A stretch of DNA of 64,000 nucleotides from Sphingobium sp. WTD-1 (GTDB lineage: Bacteria > Pseudomonadota > Alphaproteobacteria > Sphingomonadales > Sphingomonadaceae): positions 4,577,501 through 4,641,500 of the forward strand of contig NZ_CP119127.1 of the NCBI RefSeq assembly GCF_030128825.1. The letters run 5' to 3'. Below, in pieces: positions 15,086 through 24,977 of the stretch (its first letter is position 1; every line of letters starts with the position of its first letter). A program made the position numbers and the translations under genes. The notes below the pieces were generated by a model. It did no database searches. It was not told the origin of the DNA and was given only the letters and a program-made list of their open reading frames with translations.

Positions 15086-18000
15086 TCAGTGCTGCGGTTG
15101 AGCAGCCGGGGAGACCTCGACCTCTGGATCGTCCTCCTCGACCATGCTGGTGCGGCCGTATCGCGCGTAGAGCGTCGGCAGGACGAACAGGGTCAGGAGC
15201 GTCGCAGAGATCAGGCCGCCGATTACGACCGTCGCCAGCGGCTTCTGGACTTCGGCGCCAGCGCCACTGCCCAGGGCCATCGGCACGAAGCCAAGGCTTG
15301 CAACCAGCGCCGTCATGACCACCGGCCTCAGACGCTGAAGCGCGCCCACCCGAGCGGCTTCGGCCCGGTCCATGCCGGTTCGCATGAGATCCTGAATGGA
15401 GGACACCATGACGAGGCCGTTCAGGACCGCGATACCGGACAGCGCGATGAAACCGACCGCTGCGGAGATGGAGAAATCCATGCCCCGCAGGAAGAGGGCC
15501 AGCACGCCGCCCACCAAGGCGAGAGGAACGCCAGTGAACACGATGGCTGCATCACGGACCGACCCTAACGCGCCATAGAGGAGCAGCAGGATCAGAACGA
15601 AGCAAGCCGGGATCACCAGTTGCAACCGTTCCTGGGCCGATGCCAGATTCTCGAACTGGCCACCCCATTCGAGATAGCTGCCAGGCGGAAGACGCACTTC
15701 CTTACCAATGGCAGCCTGCGCATCTGCGACCACGCCGCCGACGTCACGGCCACGCACGTTTGCCTGGACGACAACGCGACGCTTGCCATTTTCACGACTG
15801 ATCTGGTTTGGACCGTCGACGACGCGGATATCCGCCACGCTGGCCAGCGGCACAAACTGCCCACCCGGCGTCGGCACCTGAACCTGGCTCAGCAGCGATA
15901 TATCGGCGCGCTGATCTTCGGAAAGACGGATCACCACCGGGAAACGGCGGTCGCCTTCGAAGATCATGCCCGACTGCTGGCCCCCCAGCGTTGCGTTCAC
16001 GATGTCCTGCACGTCCTGAGCGGTAACGCCGAGGCGGGCCATGGCATCGCGATTGACGCGGATGTCGAGCATCGGAAGGCCCGTGGTCTGCTCGACCTTG
16101 ACGTCAGCCGCCCCCTGCGTCCGTCGCAGGACGCTGGCGATCTTCTCCGCCGTCGCGTTCATCGAGTTGAAGTCGTCTCCGAAGACCTTGACCGCGATAT
16201 CACCACGCACGCCAGCAATGAGCTCGTTGAAGCGCATCTGGATCGGCTGGGTGATCTCGTAGGCGTTGCCCGGAAACTTGGCGAGCTGCCCCTCGATCCG
16301 AGAGATGAGTTCCTCCTTCTTCAGGCTGGGGTCCGGCCATTCCTTCCGATCCTTGAGGATGACGAACATGTCCGTGGCGTTGGGCGGCATCGGGTCGGAT
16401 GCCAGTTCGGCCGTACCCGTCTTGGAGAAGACGAACTTCACCTCCGGCTGCTTCGACATCATCTGCTCGATCGGCACCTGCATCGCCTGGCTCTGCTGCA
16501 CCGACGTCGCCGGAATACGTAGAGCTTGGATCAATAGGTCGCCCTCATCGAGCTGCGGCAGGAAAACCTGTCCCAACGACATGAAGGCCAGGATCGCGAG
16601 AACGAAGCCGCCGACACCCGCACCGACAGTGACGACAGGCCGCTTCATCGCCCGGTCGAGACCGGGTTCGTAGCGGGCCTTGAGCCAGCCCATGATCCGC
16701 CCTTCCTTCTCCTCGATCCGCTTGGACAGCCACAGGGCAATCGCGGCAGGCACGAAGGTCAGGGAAAGGATGAAGGCACAGACCAGCGCGATGATGACGG
16801 TCAGCGCCATCGGTACGAAGGTTTTGCCCTCGACACCGGTCAGAGTGAGCAGCGGCACATAAACGAGGATGATGATCGCCTGGCCATAGACCGATGGCTT
16901 AATCATCTCGCGGGCAGCGGAAGCGACCGTGTCCAGCCGCTCCTTCACAGTCAGCAGGCGACCCTCATGATGCTGATGCTCCGCCATGCGTCGCAGGGCA
17001 TTTTCGACGATGATGACGGCGCCATCGACGATGAGGCCAAAGTCGAGCGCGCCAAGGCTCATGAGGTTCGCTGACACGCCGGCACGCAACATGCCAAAGC
17101 CCGTCAGCATCATGGTCACCGGGATGATGACGGCGGCAATCAGCGCGGCTCGGAAGTTGCCGAGCAGCAGGAACAGCACCACGATGACGAGGATAGCGCC
17201 TTCGCCCAGATTCTTGGCAACCGTCTTGATAGTGGAATTCACCAGCGCCGTACGGTTCAGCACCGGCTGCACGATCACGTCCGGCGGCAGCGAGGCGTTG
17301 ATCTCCTCTAGCCGGTTGGCGACCGCCGTCGCGACGGTACGGCTATTCTCGCCAATCCGCATAATGGCGGTGCCGACGACGACCTCGGTTCCGTTTTCAG
17401 ATGCCGACCCCATGCGAATAGCCTGCCCGGTACGAACGGACGCGACTTGCCCAAGAGTGATGGGTACACCTTCCCGGGTGGCCACCACGATATTGGAAAG
17501 TTCGTCGGCGTTGCGGACAAGAGCGTCTGCACGGACTGCCAGACCTTCGCCATTGCGGTTGACGAAGCCGCCACCGACGCTGGTGTTATTACGTTCGAGG
17601 GCCGTGCTGAGCTGGGTCAGCGTGATCCCCATCGAAGCCAGGCGCTGGACGTCGGGCACGACGAGAAACTGCTTGGCATAGCCGCCGATCGAATCGACGC
17701 CAGCCAAGCCCTGCGTGTTCTTCAGCAGCGGCGAAACGATCCAGTCCTGCGCGGTACGCAGGTAGGTCGCCTTGTCGGTATCGTTGGTCAGCCGTTCGCC
17801 TTCCGGCGTGATGTAGCTGCCATCGGGCTGCATGCCGGGTTCACCCGGTTGATGCTTGTCGTCCTTGCGATGCTCCAGACGGACGGTCCACATATAGACC
17901 TCCCCCAGACCGGTGGCGATCGGGCCCATTTCGGGCGTTACGCCATCGGGCAAGTTCTCGGACACGCCTGTCAGACGCTCGCCGACCTGCTGGCGGGCGA

Positions 18001-18313
18001 AAAAGATATCCGTCTGATCGGAGAAGACGGCAGTGACCTGCGCAAAGCCGTTGCGGCTGAGCGAACGGCTATATTCGAGGCCCGGAATACCCGCGAGTGC
18101 GGTCTCGATCGGGAACGCGACCTGCTTTTCGACCAACTCGGGCGACAGCGCGGGCGCACGGACGTTGATCTGCACCTGGTTATTAGTGATGTCCGGCACC
18201 GCGTCGATCGGCAGGCGAGACAGAGCAGCGGCGCCGATCACAGCGGCTATGGCGGTCAGCAGCAGGACGAGCCAGCGCTTGTGAACCGCCCATGTTACGA
18301 TTGGGGCGATCAT
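15086..18313 (-). CDS. czcA: CzcA-type RND heavy-metal efflux pump
   Basis: A 1075-residue inner-membrane RND protein of the HME group, using the proton gradient to export divalent cations. It has the typical first segment (WAVHKRWLVLLLTAIAAVIG), two large periplasmic loops and twelve expected membrane segments. The proton relay motif on the fourth segment reads LDFGLIVDGAVIIVENALRR, as in CzcA. The stop of czcB is 5 bases upstream, so the genes are coupled. It forms the tripartite complex with CzcB and CzcC encoded just before it. Zinc, cobalt or cadmium are the likely substrates; copper-type members differ in this motif. Confidence 0.93.
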   Translation of the reverse strand: MIAPIVTWAVHKRWLVLLLTAIAAVIGAAALSRLPIDAVPDITNNQVQINVRAPALSPELVEKQVAFPIETALAGIPGLEYSRSLSRNGFAQVTAVFSDQTDIFFARQQVGERLTGVSENLPDGVTPEMGPIATGLGEVYMWTVRLEHRKDDKHQPGEPGMQPDGSYITPEGERLTNDTDKATYLRTAQDWIVSPLLKNTQGLAGVDSIGGYAKQFLVVPDVQRLASMGITLTQLSTALERNNTSVGGGFVNRNGEGLAVRADALVRNADELSNIVVATREGVPITLGQVASVRTGQAIRMGSASENGTEVVVGTAIMRIGENSRTVATAVANRLEEINASLPPDVIVQPVLNRTALVNSTIKTVAKNLGEGAILVIVVLFLLLGNFRAALIAAVIIPVTMMLTGFGMLRAGVSANLMSLGALDFGLIVDGAVIIVENALRRMAEHQHHEGRLLTVKERLDTVASAAREMIKPSVYGQAIIILVYVPLLTLTGVEGKTFVPMALTVIIALVCAFILSLTFVPAAIALWLSKRIEEKEGRIMGWLKARYEPGLDRAMKRPVVTVGAGVGGFVLAILAFMSLGQVFLPQLDEGDLLIQALRIPATSVQQSQAMQVPIEQMMSKQPEVKFVFSKTGTAELASDPMPPNATDMFVILKDRKEWPDPSLKKEELISRIEGQLAKFPGNAYEITQPIQMRFNELIAGVRGDIAVKVFGDDFNSMNATAEKIASVLRRTQGAADVKVEQTTGLPMLDIRVNRDAMARLGVTAQDVQDIVNATLGGQQSGMIFEGDRRFPVVIRLSEDQRADISLLSQVQVPTPGGQFVPLASVADIRVVDGPNQISRENGKRRVVVQANVRGRDVGGVVADAQAAIGKEVRLPPGSYLEWGGQFENLASAQERLQLVIPACFVLILLLLYGALGSVRDAAIVFTGVPLALVGGVLALFLRGMDFSISAAVGFIALSGIAVLNGLVMVSSIQDLMRTGMDRAEAARVGALQRLRPVVMTALVASLGFVPMALGSGAGAEVQKPLATVVIGGLISATLLTLFVLPTLYARYGRTSMVEEDDPEVEVSPAAQPQH

Positions 18314-18317
18314 CGGC

Positions 18318-19475
18318 TCAGTCCTCCGCGGCTTCGCTCTTGCCGAGTTCGGCCTTGAGCGTGAAGCTGTTGACGGTGGCGATCTCCTCAGTGCCCTTCA
18401 GGCCCGACTTGATGATCACGCTGTCGCCAGCACTGTCGCCCAGTTGGACGGCGGTCGCTTGGAACCCGGCCTTGGTCCGGACGAACACGACCGACCTGCC
18501 CTCTTCCGTCTGCACGGCAGTCAGCGGCACACGGATGGCCCCATCGCCGCCACTGCCGGTGAGCGCGACCGATGCCGTGACCGGCTCCCCGACGCGCCAG
18601 AGGCCATCCCGATTATCGAGGGTCGCGATGACGGGAACGAGTCGCGTATTGGTATCGAGCGCCGGCGACACGAACGTCACCTTCGCGGTCGCCTGTCGAC
18701 CGGCTGCCTTGATGTTCACCGTTGCGCCCGGACGCACCCGGCCCGCATCCTGCGGCTGCAAGTTGAGAGAGAGTGACACGCTGGACAGGTTGGCAACCCG
18801 GAACAGTTCAGCGTCCGCCGCGACCGTCTGCCCCAGCACGACGCTGCGGCCGATGACCTGACCGGACATGGGCGCCACGATCCCGATGCGATTGAGGCCG
18901 CCGCCACCCGTGCCCGCGGCGGAAACCTGCTGCTGCGCCAGACGAAGGGCGATGCTGGCCTCGGTCGCTGCGGTGCGGGCAGCGATGAGATCCTGCTCAG
19001 GCGAGACCCGCTGAGAGAACAGGCGCTGCTCGCGGGCGAGATTGCTGTTTGCCAGAGATAGCCGGGCGCGTGCCGCTTCGGTCTCAGCGTTGAGAGAAGC
19101 TGCCTCGCGGCTTTCGATCACGGCCAGCGTCTGGCCGCGACCGATCGACTGTCCAAGGTTGCGGGTGAGCGATACGACCCTGCCGCCGATCGCAGCGGAT
19201 ACGACCTGCGTGCCTTGCGGATCACCGTCGATGGTAGCGGGGAGTTCGATCGTGCCCGAGCCGCCCATCATCGGGCGCGCCGTCTGAATGCCAGCCGATG
19301 CGATCTGATCGGCCGAGAGCGTGATCTTGCCCTCTTCGGCTTTCTCCCCTGCCTTTGCTTCAGCAGCGGGCGCCGCGTCGTTGGTCGGGTTCTCCTCGGC
19401 ACCGCTTCCGCAAGCTGCGAGCGCCAGCATCAGGGACAGGGGCAAGGCGGCGTAGATGATCTTCTTAGATGTCAT
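18318..19475 (-). CDS. czcB: CzcB-type periplasmic adaptor
   Basis: A 385-residue membrane-fusion lipoprotein. The lipobox ALAAC places the lipid on Cys22, followed by a low-complexity acidic linker. A lipoyl-like half motif (GGRVVSLTRNLGQSIGRGQT) is followed by a coiled hairpin with repeated Ala/Glu/Arg helices (about 105-175), and then beta-barrel domains. It links the RND pump to the outer-membrane channel. It is separated from czcC by 3 bases and from czcA by 4. Confidence 0.92.
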   Translation of the reverse strand: MTSKKIIYAALPLSLMLALAACGSGAEENPTNDAAPAAEAKAGEKAEEGKITLSADQIASAGIQTARPMMGGSGTIELPATIDGDPQGTQVVSAAIGGRVVSLTRNLGQSIGRGQTLAVIESREAASLNAETEAARARLSLANSNLAREQRLFSQRVSPEQDLIAARTAATEASIALRLAQQQVSAAGTGGGGLNRIGIVAPMSGQVIGRSVVLGQTVAADAELFRVANLSSVSLSLNLQPQDAGRVRPGATVNIKAAGRQATAKVTFVSPALDTNTRLVPVIATLDNRDGLWRVGEPVTASVALTGSGGDGAIRVPLTAVQTEEGRSVVFVRTKAGFQATAVQLGDSAGDSVIIKSGLKGTEEIATVNSFTLKAELGKSEAAED

Positions 19476-19478
19476 GGA

Positions 19479-20741
19479 TCAGTTCCCCTGTTCCGGCGCG
19501 GGCGCTGTCAGGCGCTCCAGTTGCGCGCGGGCATTCTGATAAGAGGCAAGTGCGTCGATGGCGGCGAGGCGCGTCTGAGCAAGCGTGCGTTCTGCATCGA
19601 GCAGGTCGAGCTGGCCGAACTTGCCTTCGCGATAGCCGATGCGCGCGATGCGGGCCGCTTCCTGGGCCGCCTCAAGGGCAGGACCAGTAGCCGTCTGTGC
19701 AGTGACTGCGGCATTCGATGCCGATGTCTGCGCGTCGGTGATGGCCTGCTCGACATCGAGCGCTGTCATCCGCTTCTGGGCTTCCACCTGATTGCGCTGC
19801 GCGCGAGCCTGCGCGACAGCCGCCTTGCCCGAATTGAAGATCGGGATAGGCATCGTGACCGTGAAGATCAGGGCCGTATCATTGGTGGCTGACAGCCTGC
19901 GTAAACCAGGGCCTGCCTCGAGATTGGGGACTCGTTGAGAATTGGCGAGTCGAACATTGGCATCAGCTACGGCAAGGTCCGCATCTGCGGCCGCCAGGGC
20001 CAGAGTACCTGCCGCGCTCGGTGGGACTTCGGGACCATAGCCATGTGGCAAGCGCTCCAACCATGCCGTATCGAGCGGTCCGCCCATCGGCTGCCCAATC
20101 CGACGCTCGAGATTGGCGCGGCTGGCCTGAGCCAGGCGGATAGTCCGAACCAGTTCGGCATCGGCGTTGATCTTCGCGACATTGGCGCGCTGCTCCTCGA
20201 TTGGAGAGGCCCGCCCGGCCTTTACCCGTACACTCGCAGCGTTCGCGGCGTCGCCGGCTATGCGCGCCTGATCGCGCGCCGTCTGGACACGCCGTTCGGC
20301 AGCAGCCGCTTCGATATACAGCTGCGTGACCTGCAGCCTGATGTCTGCCTGCGTGATCGCCGAGACTAGCAGCGCCTTGTCGGTCTGGGCATTAGCGACC
20401 GCGATGCGTGCGGACCGCTTGCCACCCAGTTCTATGGGAACAGCCATGCTGACCGTCGACTCGGCGCTACCAACGCCGCGATACGGTCCGCTTCCTGCGA
20501 TATTCTCCACCTGCGTCTGCACGGTGGGATTGGGACGAAGACCAGCGACGGTACGTGCGGCGCGGGCCGCTTCGACATTGGCCTGCGCGGCTTCAGCCGC
20601 CGGGGCGCTGCCACCAGCGGCGGCAACCGCCTGATCAAGCGTATAGGGTGATGCCCCCGCTACCGCAGCGGGCATCTCCTGTGCCTGCGCCACAGCGACG
20701 CAGGACACGGCAGCCAATAAGGCTGCAATGGATCGGAACAT
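19479..20741 (-). CDS. czcC: CzcC-type outer-membrane factor
   Basis: A 420-residue TolC-family protein with a signal peptide (MFRSIAALLAAVSCVAVAQA). Two long Ala-rich helical repeats are seen, including ANVEAARAARTVAGLRPNPT and FGQLDLLDAERTLAQTRLAA, the OEP repeat pattern. It forms the trimeric exit duct of the efflux complex. It is the first of the three czc structural genes and follows the small His-containing secreted protein after a 74-base gap. Confidence 0.92.
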   Translation of the reverse strand: MFRSIAALLAAVSCVAVAQAQEMPAAVAGASPYTLDQAVAAAGGSAPAAEAAQANVEAARAARTVAGLRPNPTVQTQVENIAGSGPYRGVGSAESTVSMAVPIELGGKRSARIAVANAQTDKALLVSAITQADIRLQVTQLYIEAAAAERRVQTARDQARIAGDAANAASVRVKAGRASPIEEQRANVAKINADAELVRTIRLAQASRANLERRIGQPMGGPLDTAWLERLPHGYGPEVPPSAAGTLALAAADADLAVADANVRLANSQRVPNLEAGPGLRRLSATNDTALIFTVTMPIPIFNSGKAAVAQARAQRNQVEAQKRMTALDVEQAITDAQTSASNAAVTAQTATGPALEAAQEAARIARIGYREGKFGQLDLLDAERTLAQTRLAAIDALASYQNARAQLERLTAPAPEQGN

Positions 20742-20815
20742 GAATAGGAATCCTGAACACGAGTCATGGACGACCGGCGGCCTGAATTCAGGCGCAACGG
20801 TCCACTATGGCTCTG

Positions 20816-21151
20816 TCAGGCTATGGGTGGGCGTAGGTCGGGACCGATGGCCCAGCGCTTGGACGGGATCGGCGCAGGAATGAACGCAGGAGCGTTCACC
20901 GCGGAGGGGAGCACATCATCGCTGGCCGAAGCCGGCACAAACGCCGGAGCGCCCTGACAACCACCATGATGGTGCGGCATGCCCTTGTCGGCATCACCCT
21001 GCGTCTGGTCGGCATCGCCATCGCTATGCACGTAACCGGAGCATTCGATCGTGGGCGCCTGAGCGTTAGGAACTTCCTGAGCATGCACCATCGTCGTCGT
21101 CAGCATGGACAACGAAATCAGGCAGAGCAGGAAACGTCCCAAGCGGCGCAT
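20816..21151 (-). CDS. Small secreted His-containing protein heading the czc operon
   Basis: A 111-residue protein with a clear signal peptide (LLCLISLSMLTTTMVHAQ, cleavage near 24). The mature part has a GMPHHHGGC cluster, many Asp residues in HSDGDADQTQGDADK and a Pro/Ala-rich tail ending RPPIA. Short periplasmic proteins of this kind (CzcI- or CnrX-like in position) occur at the head of heavy-metal RND operons, where they bind metal or modulate induction. I do not see a firm family match. It precedes czcC on the same strand, so it is likely the first gene of the transcript. Confidence 0.65.
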   Translation of the reverse strand: MRRLGRFLLCLISLSMLTTTMVHAQEVPNAQAPTIECSGYVHSDGDADQTQGDADKGMPHHHGGCQGAPAFVPASASDDVLPSAVNAPAFIPAPIPSKRWAIGPDLRPPIA

Positions 21152-21814
21152 GACAGGCTACATAGTAGGCTTTCCGCAGAATGTCATCTGCAAAAGTAAA
21201 ATCGCGGCATATTGGACTGTTTCTGAATGTTACATCAGATCATTGTGCCATGATAGCGCACTGATACACCATATCATCACGGATTAACTTTACCTAAACT
21301 ATGATGCGATCGAATATACATCATGGCGCCGATAAGTATCATTCGAATAAATTTACATACCAGCCCAGACACAAGGCGCAATTTGCCAAAATAGCCAACC
21401 CCCGTCTTATGGGCATTACAGAACCATCGGAATAACACAGCACATCAGGCAGAGGCTTTGTGAGGCCGCTTCATCGGCAATGCCTACATGGACCTCAGAA
21501 GCGCTCCGTCATTCGTCATCATTGATATGATGCCGCTGAGCGCCGAACGTGTCCGCGATCTACCCCGGACCTCGCCGCGATCTTCGTGAATCTGATTTGT
21601 CGGCATGGCCGCCAGCGACACTTGTCCGCCAGCAGACCCCTTTGCCGCGCCCATAAAACAAGGATCGGAGCAGAAGTTGACAATGCCCCCCTTCCAGAGG
21701 AGCAGAAGTTGAAAATCAGCCGTGATCCTCTGATGACAAAAGCACCGGAAACTCTGGGGGGTCAGGAGCAGTCTTGCTGACAACCGACACAGAAAGATAA
21801 CTCAGGGTCGCCAA
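21152..21814. other. Intergenic region upstream of the metal block
   Basis: About 660 bases without a convincing gene. The part at 21180-21420 is much more AT-rich than its surroundings, with several TGATA/TATCA-like words around 21249-21280, and is the expected promoter region of the czc transcript. The part near 21480-21783 looks like an old IS21-family end (separate entry). ORFs called here on both strands have no recognisable domain. Confidence 0.5.
21484..21783 (-). mobile_element. Probable decayed IS21-family left end
   Basis: Read on the minus strand, the segment begins tgtcagcaagactgctcctg (from 21782) and carries two copies of tcaacttctgctcc, whose plus-strand forms are ggagcagaagttga at 21667-21680 and 21699-21712, 32 bases apart. 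Repeated 14-20-bp words inside a TG-starting end are characteristic of IS21. A following ATGCCGACAAATCAGATT resembles the start of istA but soon breaks down. No istA body, istB or right end is present. The identification is by layout only. Confidence 0.4.
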
Positions 21815-23035
21815 TCAGGCGCGGCGTCCCACTTTGGCGAGGCGCAGCGGCAGGGTCGCGACGCTCAGGTCCACGCCCGATTCAACCGACATGCGATCGC
21901 GCCCCTTGCGCTTGGCGTCATAGAGCGCGCGGTCTGCCCGATCGAACATATGCGGCAAAGCCTCCGTCGCCCTGATGCTGGTTGCTGCACCAATGCTGGT
22001 CGAGACCTGCAGACTCGCCCCGGCCACGCCCGCGCCACTCTGCGCGAAACGATGGCAGATGCGGCGGCCGAGTGCCGGCAGATTTTCGGGCGGAAGACCA
22101 AAGAGCAGAACGGCAAATTCATCGCCGCCCAGCCGCGCCACCAGTGCATTGGCGGGCACGCAATCCGTCAATATTGTGGCCAGCGCTAACAGCAGCCGGT
22201 CGCCCGTCGCGTGACCAAAGCCGTCATTGACCGCCTTGAAATGATCGACGTCGCACAGCAGCAGCGCCACCGGCTGGCCGGCCCGCCGCGCCAGCGCCAT
22301 GCCGGCGGCCGCCTTCGCCTCGAACGCGCGGCGATTATAGGCGCCGGTCAGCGAATCCCGCTCCGCCAGCGCGGTGATCTGCCGTTCGCGCCGGTGCCGC
22401 ACGGCCGCCAGCATCAGCAGCGCCAGCGACACCTCGACCAATATGCCCTCATAGAGCGAAGCCTTGATCAGCAGCCCCTTGAAGCCGACCAGACTGACGA
22501 ACAGGCCCGGCATGAAGATCAGCCCCGACTTGGCGAGGTAGAATATCCCATGGCCAAGGAAGATGTGCCCCAGCCGCACCGCATCGCGCACTTCGCTGGT
22601 GCGGCGGAGCGAGAGCAGGAGGGACGCGGCCTTGAGCGACAGGATCGCGACCAGCGCTGAATTGACGAGGCCAAACAGGGCGGTGCGATCACTTGCCGGG
22701 TCGGTGCAGAGCAGCGCCACCCAGACCAGCAGCACGCCGAGCCAGATGCCGGGAAGGCGTCGCCCGGCAAAGGCCGCCGCCCCCTTGGCGAACAACAGAT
22801 GCGCCACAACCAGCAGGCCATTGGCCAGCCAGACATAGAGAAGGAAGCTGTCCACCGTGCGCAGCACCGACATGCCGCTGCCCACCACGATGGTCGCGAA
22901 TCCCGCGCTCCACCAGGCGAGCGAGCGCACCTTCGCCAGACGCCATTCGGCAGCCAGCACCAACGCCGCAACAAGGGCGATGGCCTGGGTCATGAGCAGC
23001 ATGGTGACGGCGTCGATCGGCATGGACAGGTTCAT
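21815..23035 (-). CDS. Membrane-bound diguanylate cyclase (GGDEF)
   Basis: A 406-residue protein with about six hydrophobic segments in the first 220 residues and a C-terminal GGDEF domain. The domain starts at RDSLTGAYNRRAFEAK and carries the intact active-site signature ARLGGDEFAVLL, so it should make cyclic di-GMP from two GTP. The product-inhibition RxxD site expected five residues before GGDEF is absent (PANA is found there). The N-terminal membrane sensor is not a family I can name. It is transcribed alone, facing the accessory region. Confidence 0.9.
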   Translation of the reverse strand: MNLSMPIDAVTMLLMTQAIALVAALVLAAEWRLAKVRSLAWWSAGFATIVVGSGMSVLRTVDSFLLYVWLANGLLVVAHLLFAKGAAAFAGRRLPGIWLGVLLVWVALLCTDPASDRTALFGLVNSALVAILSLKAASLLLSLRRTSEVRDAVRLGHIFLGHGIFYLAKSGLIFMPGLFVSLVGFKGLLIKASLYEGILVEVSLALLMLAAVRHRRERQITALAERDSLTGAYNRRAFEAKAAAGMALARRAGQPVALLLCDVDHFKAVNDGFGHATGDRLLLALATILTDCVPANALVARLGGDEFAVLLFGLPPENLPALGRRICHRFAQSGAGVAGASLQVSTSIGAATSIRATEALPHMFDRADRALYDAKRKGRDRMSVESGVDLSVATLPLRLAKVGRRA

Positions 23036-23092
23036 CGGGGAAAGGAGCGTGCTATCTAGCCGAATATGCTGAACAAAAGGTTCCCGCCCGGC

Positions 23093-23419
23093 TCAGCTCG
23101 TCGCACGCGCCAGCAGGTCGTCGGTGACCGTCATGGTGAAGATCGGATCGGCATCCGCCGGCACTTCGGCGATCGCGTCGACAAAGGCAGCGCGGGCTTC
23201 CGGATCGTCATAGACCATCTTCGCGTCGAAGGCGGCGCGCCAGGTGGCCTCGTCCGGCCATTCGGCATAGCCCACGAACCGCCCGTCCGCATCGCGGTGC
23301 AGGCGCGATCCATAGCTGCCATATTTTTCACGGATGAGGTCGGTGCCGCGGCGCCAGGCTGCGCGGAACTGCTCCTCCTTGCCGGGGTGGACGCGCCACC
23401 AATAGACCGCAACGAACAT
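23093..23419 (-). CDS. Antibiotic-biosynthesis-monooxygenase-fold protein
   Basis: The long frame reaches 23536, but ATG 23419 (MFVAVYWWRVHPGKEEQFRA) after an aaggaggt-like ribosome site is the natural start and gives 108 residues. The pattern with an N-terminal beta strand, PGKEEQFRAAW, then SRLHRDADGRFVGYAEWPDE, is that of the ABM/ferredoxin-like dimeric fold. Members include small monooxygenases and many proteins without known substrate. It lies just downstream of the transaldolase gene on the same strand. Confidence 0.75.
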   Translation of the reverse strand: MFVAVYWWRVHPGKEEQFRAAWRRGTDLIREKYGSYGSRLHRDADGRFVGYAEWPDEATWRAAFDAKMVYDDPEARAAFVDAIAEVPADADPIFTMTVTDDLLARATS

Positions 23420-23505
23420 GGCCACCTCCTTGTGCGGAGACAATGGCCGGGCGGCGGCAGGAGTTCCGGCGGGCAGGCCGATCGCCCGCCCGCCGGCAAT
23501 GTCGC

Positions 23506-24159
23506 TTAGAGGATCGACTGGCCGGTCTTGGCCCAATCCGCCATGAAGCCGGCAATGCCCTTGTCGGTCAGCACATGGTTGAACAGCGCCTTGATGACGG
23601 CCGGCGGCGCGGTCATCACGTCGGCGCCGATCTTGGCGCTGTCGAGCACGTGGATCGGGTGACGGACCGAGGCGACCAGAATTTCGGTGTCGAACGCGTA
23701 ATTGTCGTAGATCAGGCGGATGTCTTCGATCAGCTGCATGCCGTCGAAGCCATTATCGTCATGACGGCCGACGAAGGGCGAGATGAAGCTGGCGCCGGCC
23801 TTGGCCGCGAGCAGTGCCTGATTGGCGGAGAAGCAGAGGGTGACGTTCACCATCACGCCATCGTCGGTCAGCGCCTTGCAGGTCTTGAGGCCGTCGATAG
23901 TCAGCGGCACCTTGATGCAGACATTGGGGGCGATCTTCCGCAGGACCGCGGCTTCCTTCATCATCGTCTCATGGTCGAGCGCGACGACTTCGGCCGATAC
24001 CGGGCCGTCGACGACGCCGCAGATTTCCTCGATCACTTCCAGGAACTTGCGGCCCGACTTGTGGATCAGCGACGGGTTGGTGGTGACGCCGTCGAGCAGG
24101 CCGGTGGCGGCCAGGTCGCGGATTTCGGCAATATCGGCGGTGTCGACGAAGAATTTCAT
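23506..24159 (-). CDS. Transaldolase / fructose-6-phosphate aldolase family enzyme
   Basis: A 217-residue TIM-barrel enzyme of the short transaldolase group (TalC/FSA). [20 protein letters not shown] and [14 protein letters not shown] are family signatures. The Schiff-base lysine is Lys83 in [12 protein letters not shown]. The tail [20 protein letters not shown] is the usual C-terminal helix. It transfers a dihydroxyacetone unit in the pentose-phosphate route; distinguishing transaldolase from FSA needs finer residue analysis. A ribosome site precedes ATG 24159. Confidence 0.92.
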   Translation of the reverse strand: MKFFVDTADIAEIRDLAATGLLDGVTTNPSLIHKSGRKFLEVIEEICGVVDGPVSAEVVALDHETMMKEAAVLRKIAPNVCIKVPLTIDGLKTCKALTDDGVMVNVTLCFSANQALLAAKAGASFISPFVGRHDDNGFDGMQLIEDIRLIYDNYAFDTEILVASVRHPIHVLDSAKIGADVMTAPPAVIKALFNHVLTDKGIAGFMADWAKTGQSIL

Positions 24160-24288
24160 GGGATGCTCCGGGGCAGGATTCGCGAATCGGCTCCCTTTAG
24201 CGGCTGGCCGATGGATTGGCCATCGGGGCGAACGGCGATTGCCTTGTCCCCCGCCGCCTTCTACCTCTTCCGCGATAAGGGAGCGGCC

Positions 24289-24939
24289 ATGATGTTTGCG
24301 ATGCGCGCATATATTTGCCTGACTGCCCTCGCCATGCTCGTCCTGCCCTTTCCTGTCTGCGCTGCGGATCAGGAGGCACAGCCCTGGCTCAGCACCGGCG
24401 GTGTCGCGCAGATCGACGATAATGACCGGATTGGCATCGACCTAAGCTATCGCCTGCGGCCGGCCGACGACCAGCTGCTGCAACGGATCACCCTGGACCA
24501 TCGGATCGCCGATGGCGTGCAACTGGGCGGCGGCTTTGCCTTCGTCACCAGCCGGAAGCAGAAGGAGATGCGCTTCCACCAGCAGCTGATCGTGGATCTG
24601 GGCGTGCTGCAGAGCCGCACCCGGCTGGAACAGCGCTACATAGACAGCGCCGCGCAGCCAGCCTGGCGCCTGCGCGAACGCATTCAGCTCGACATCCCGC
24701 TGGAAAAGCAGCGCAAATGGTTCCTCCTGACCTCCGCCGAATTTTTCTTCGAACTGCACAAACCAAGCGCGGTCCAGGACAGCGAACTTGTCACCACGCG
24801 GCAACTGATCGGCCTGCGTCATGTGCTGACGCCGCGACTCGGCATCCAGCTCAGCTATATGCGCCAGCATAGTTTCCCCGACGACCGACCCAATGAGGTC
24901 GTCCATGTCCCCTGGCTGGCGATCGCCTGGCGGCTCTGA
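24289..24939 (+). CDS. DUF2490-type secreted beta-barrel-like protein
   Basis: The frame is open from far upstream, but ATG 24289 ([20 protein letters not shown]) follows an aaggga site and begins a signal peptide cleaved near CAADQ, giving 216 residues. The mature protein has alternating beta strands with [20 protein letters not shown] and [20 protein letters not shown], and ends in WLAIAWRL, an outer-membrane-like terminal strand. This fits DUF2490. The function of that family is unknown. It precedes priA by 38 bases but is probably unrelated in function. Confidence 0.7.
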   Translation: MMFAMRAYICLTALAMLVLPFPVCAADQEAQPWLSTGGVAQIDDNDRIGIDLSYRLRPADDQLLQRITLDHRIADGVQLGGGFAFVTSRKQKEMRFHQQLIVDLGVLQSRTRLEQRYIDSAAQPAWRLRERIQLDIPLEKQRKWFLLTSAEFFFELHKPSAVQDSELVTTRQLIGLRHVLTPRLGIQLSYMRQHSFPDDRPNEVVHVPWLAIAWRL

Positions 24940-24977
24940 CGATTTGCCAGAACGGCAAGAGCGGTTAAGGACGCTCC

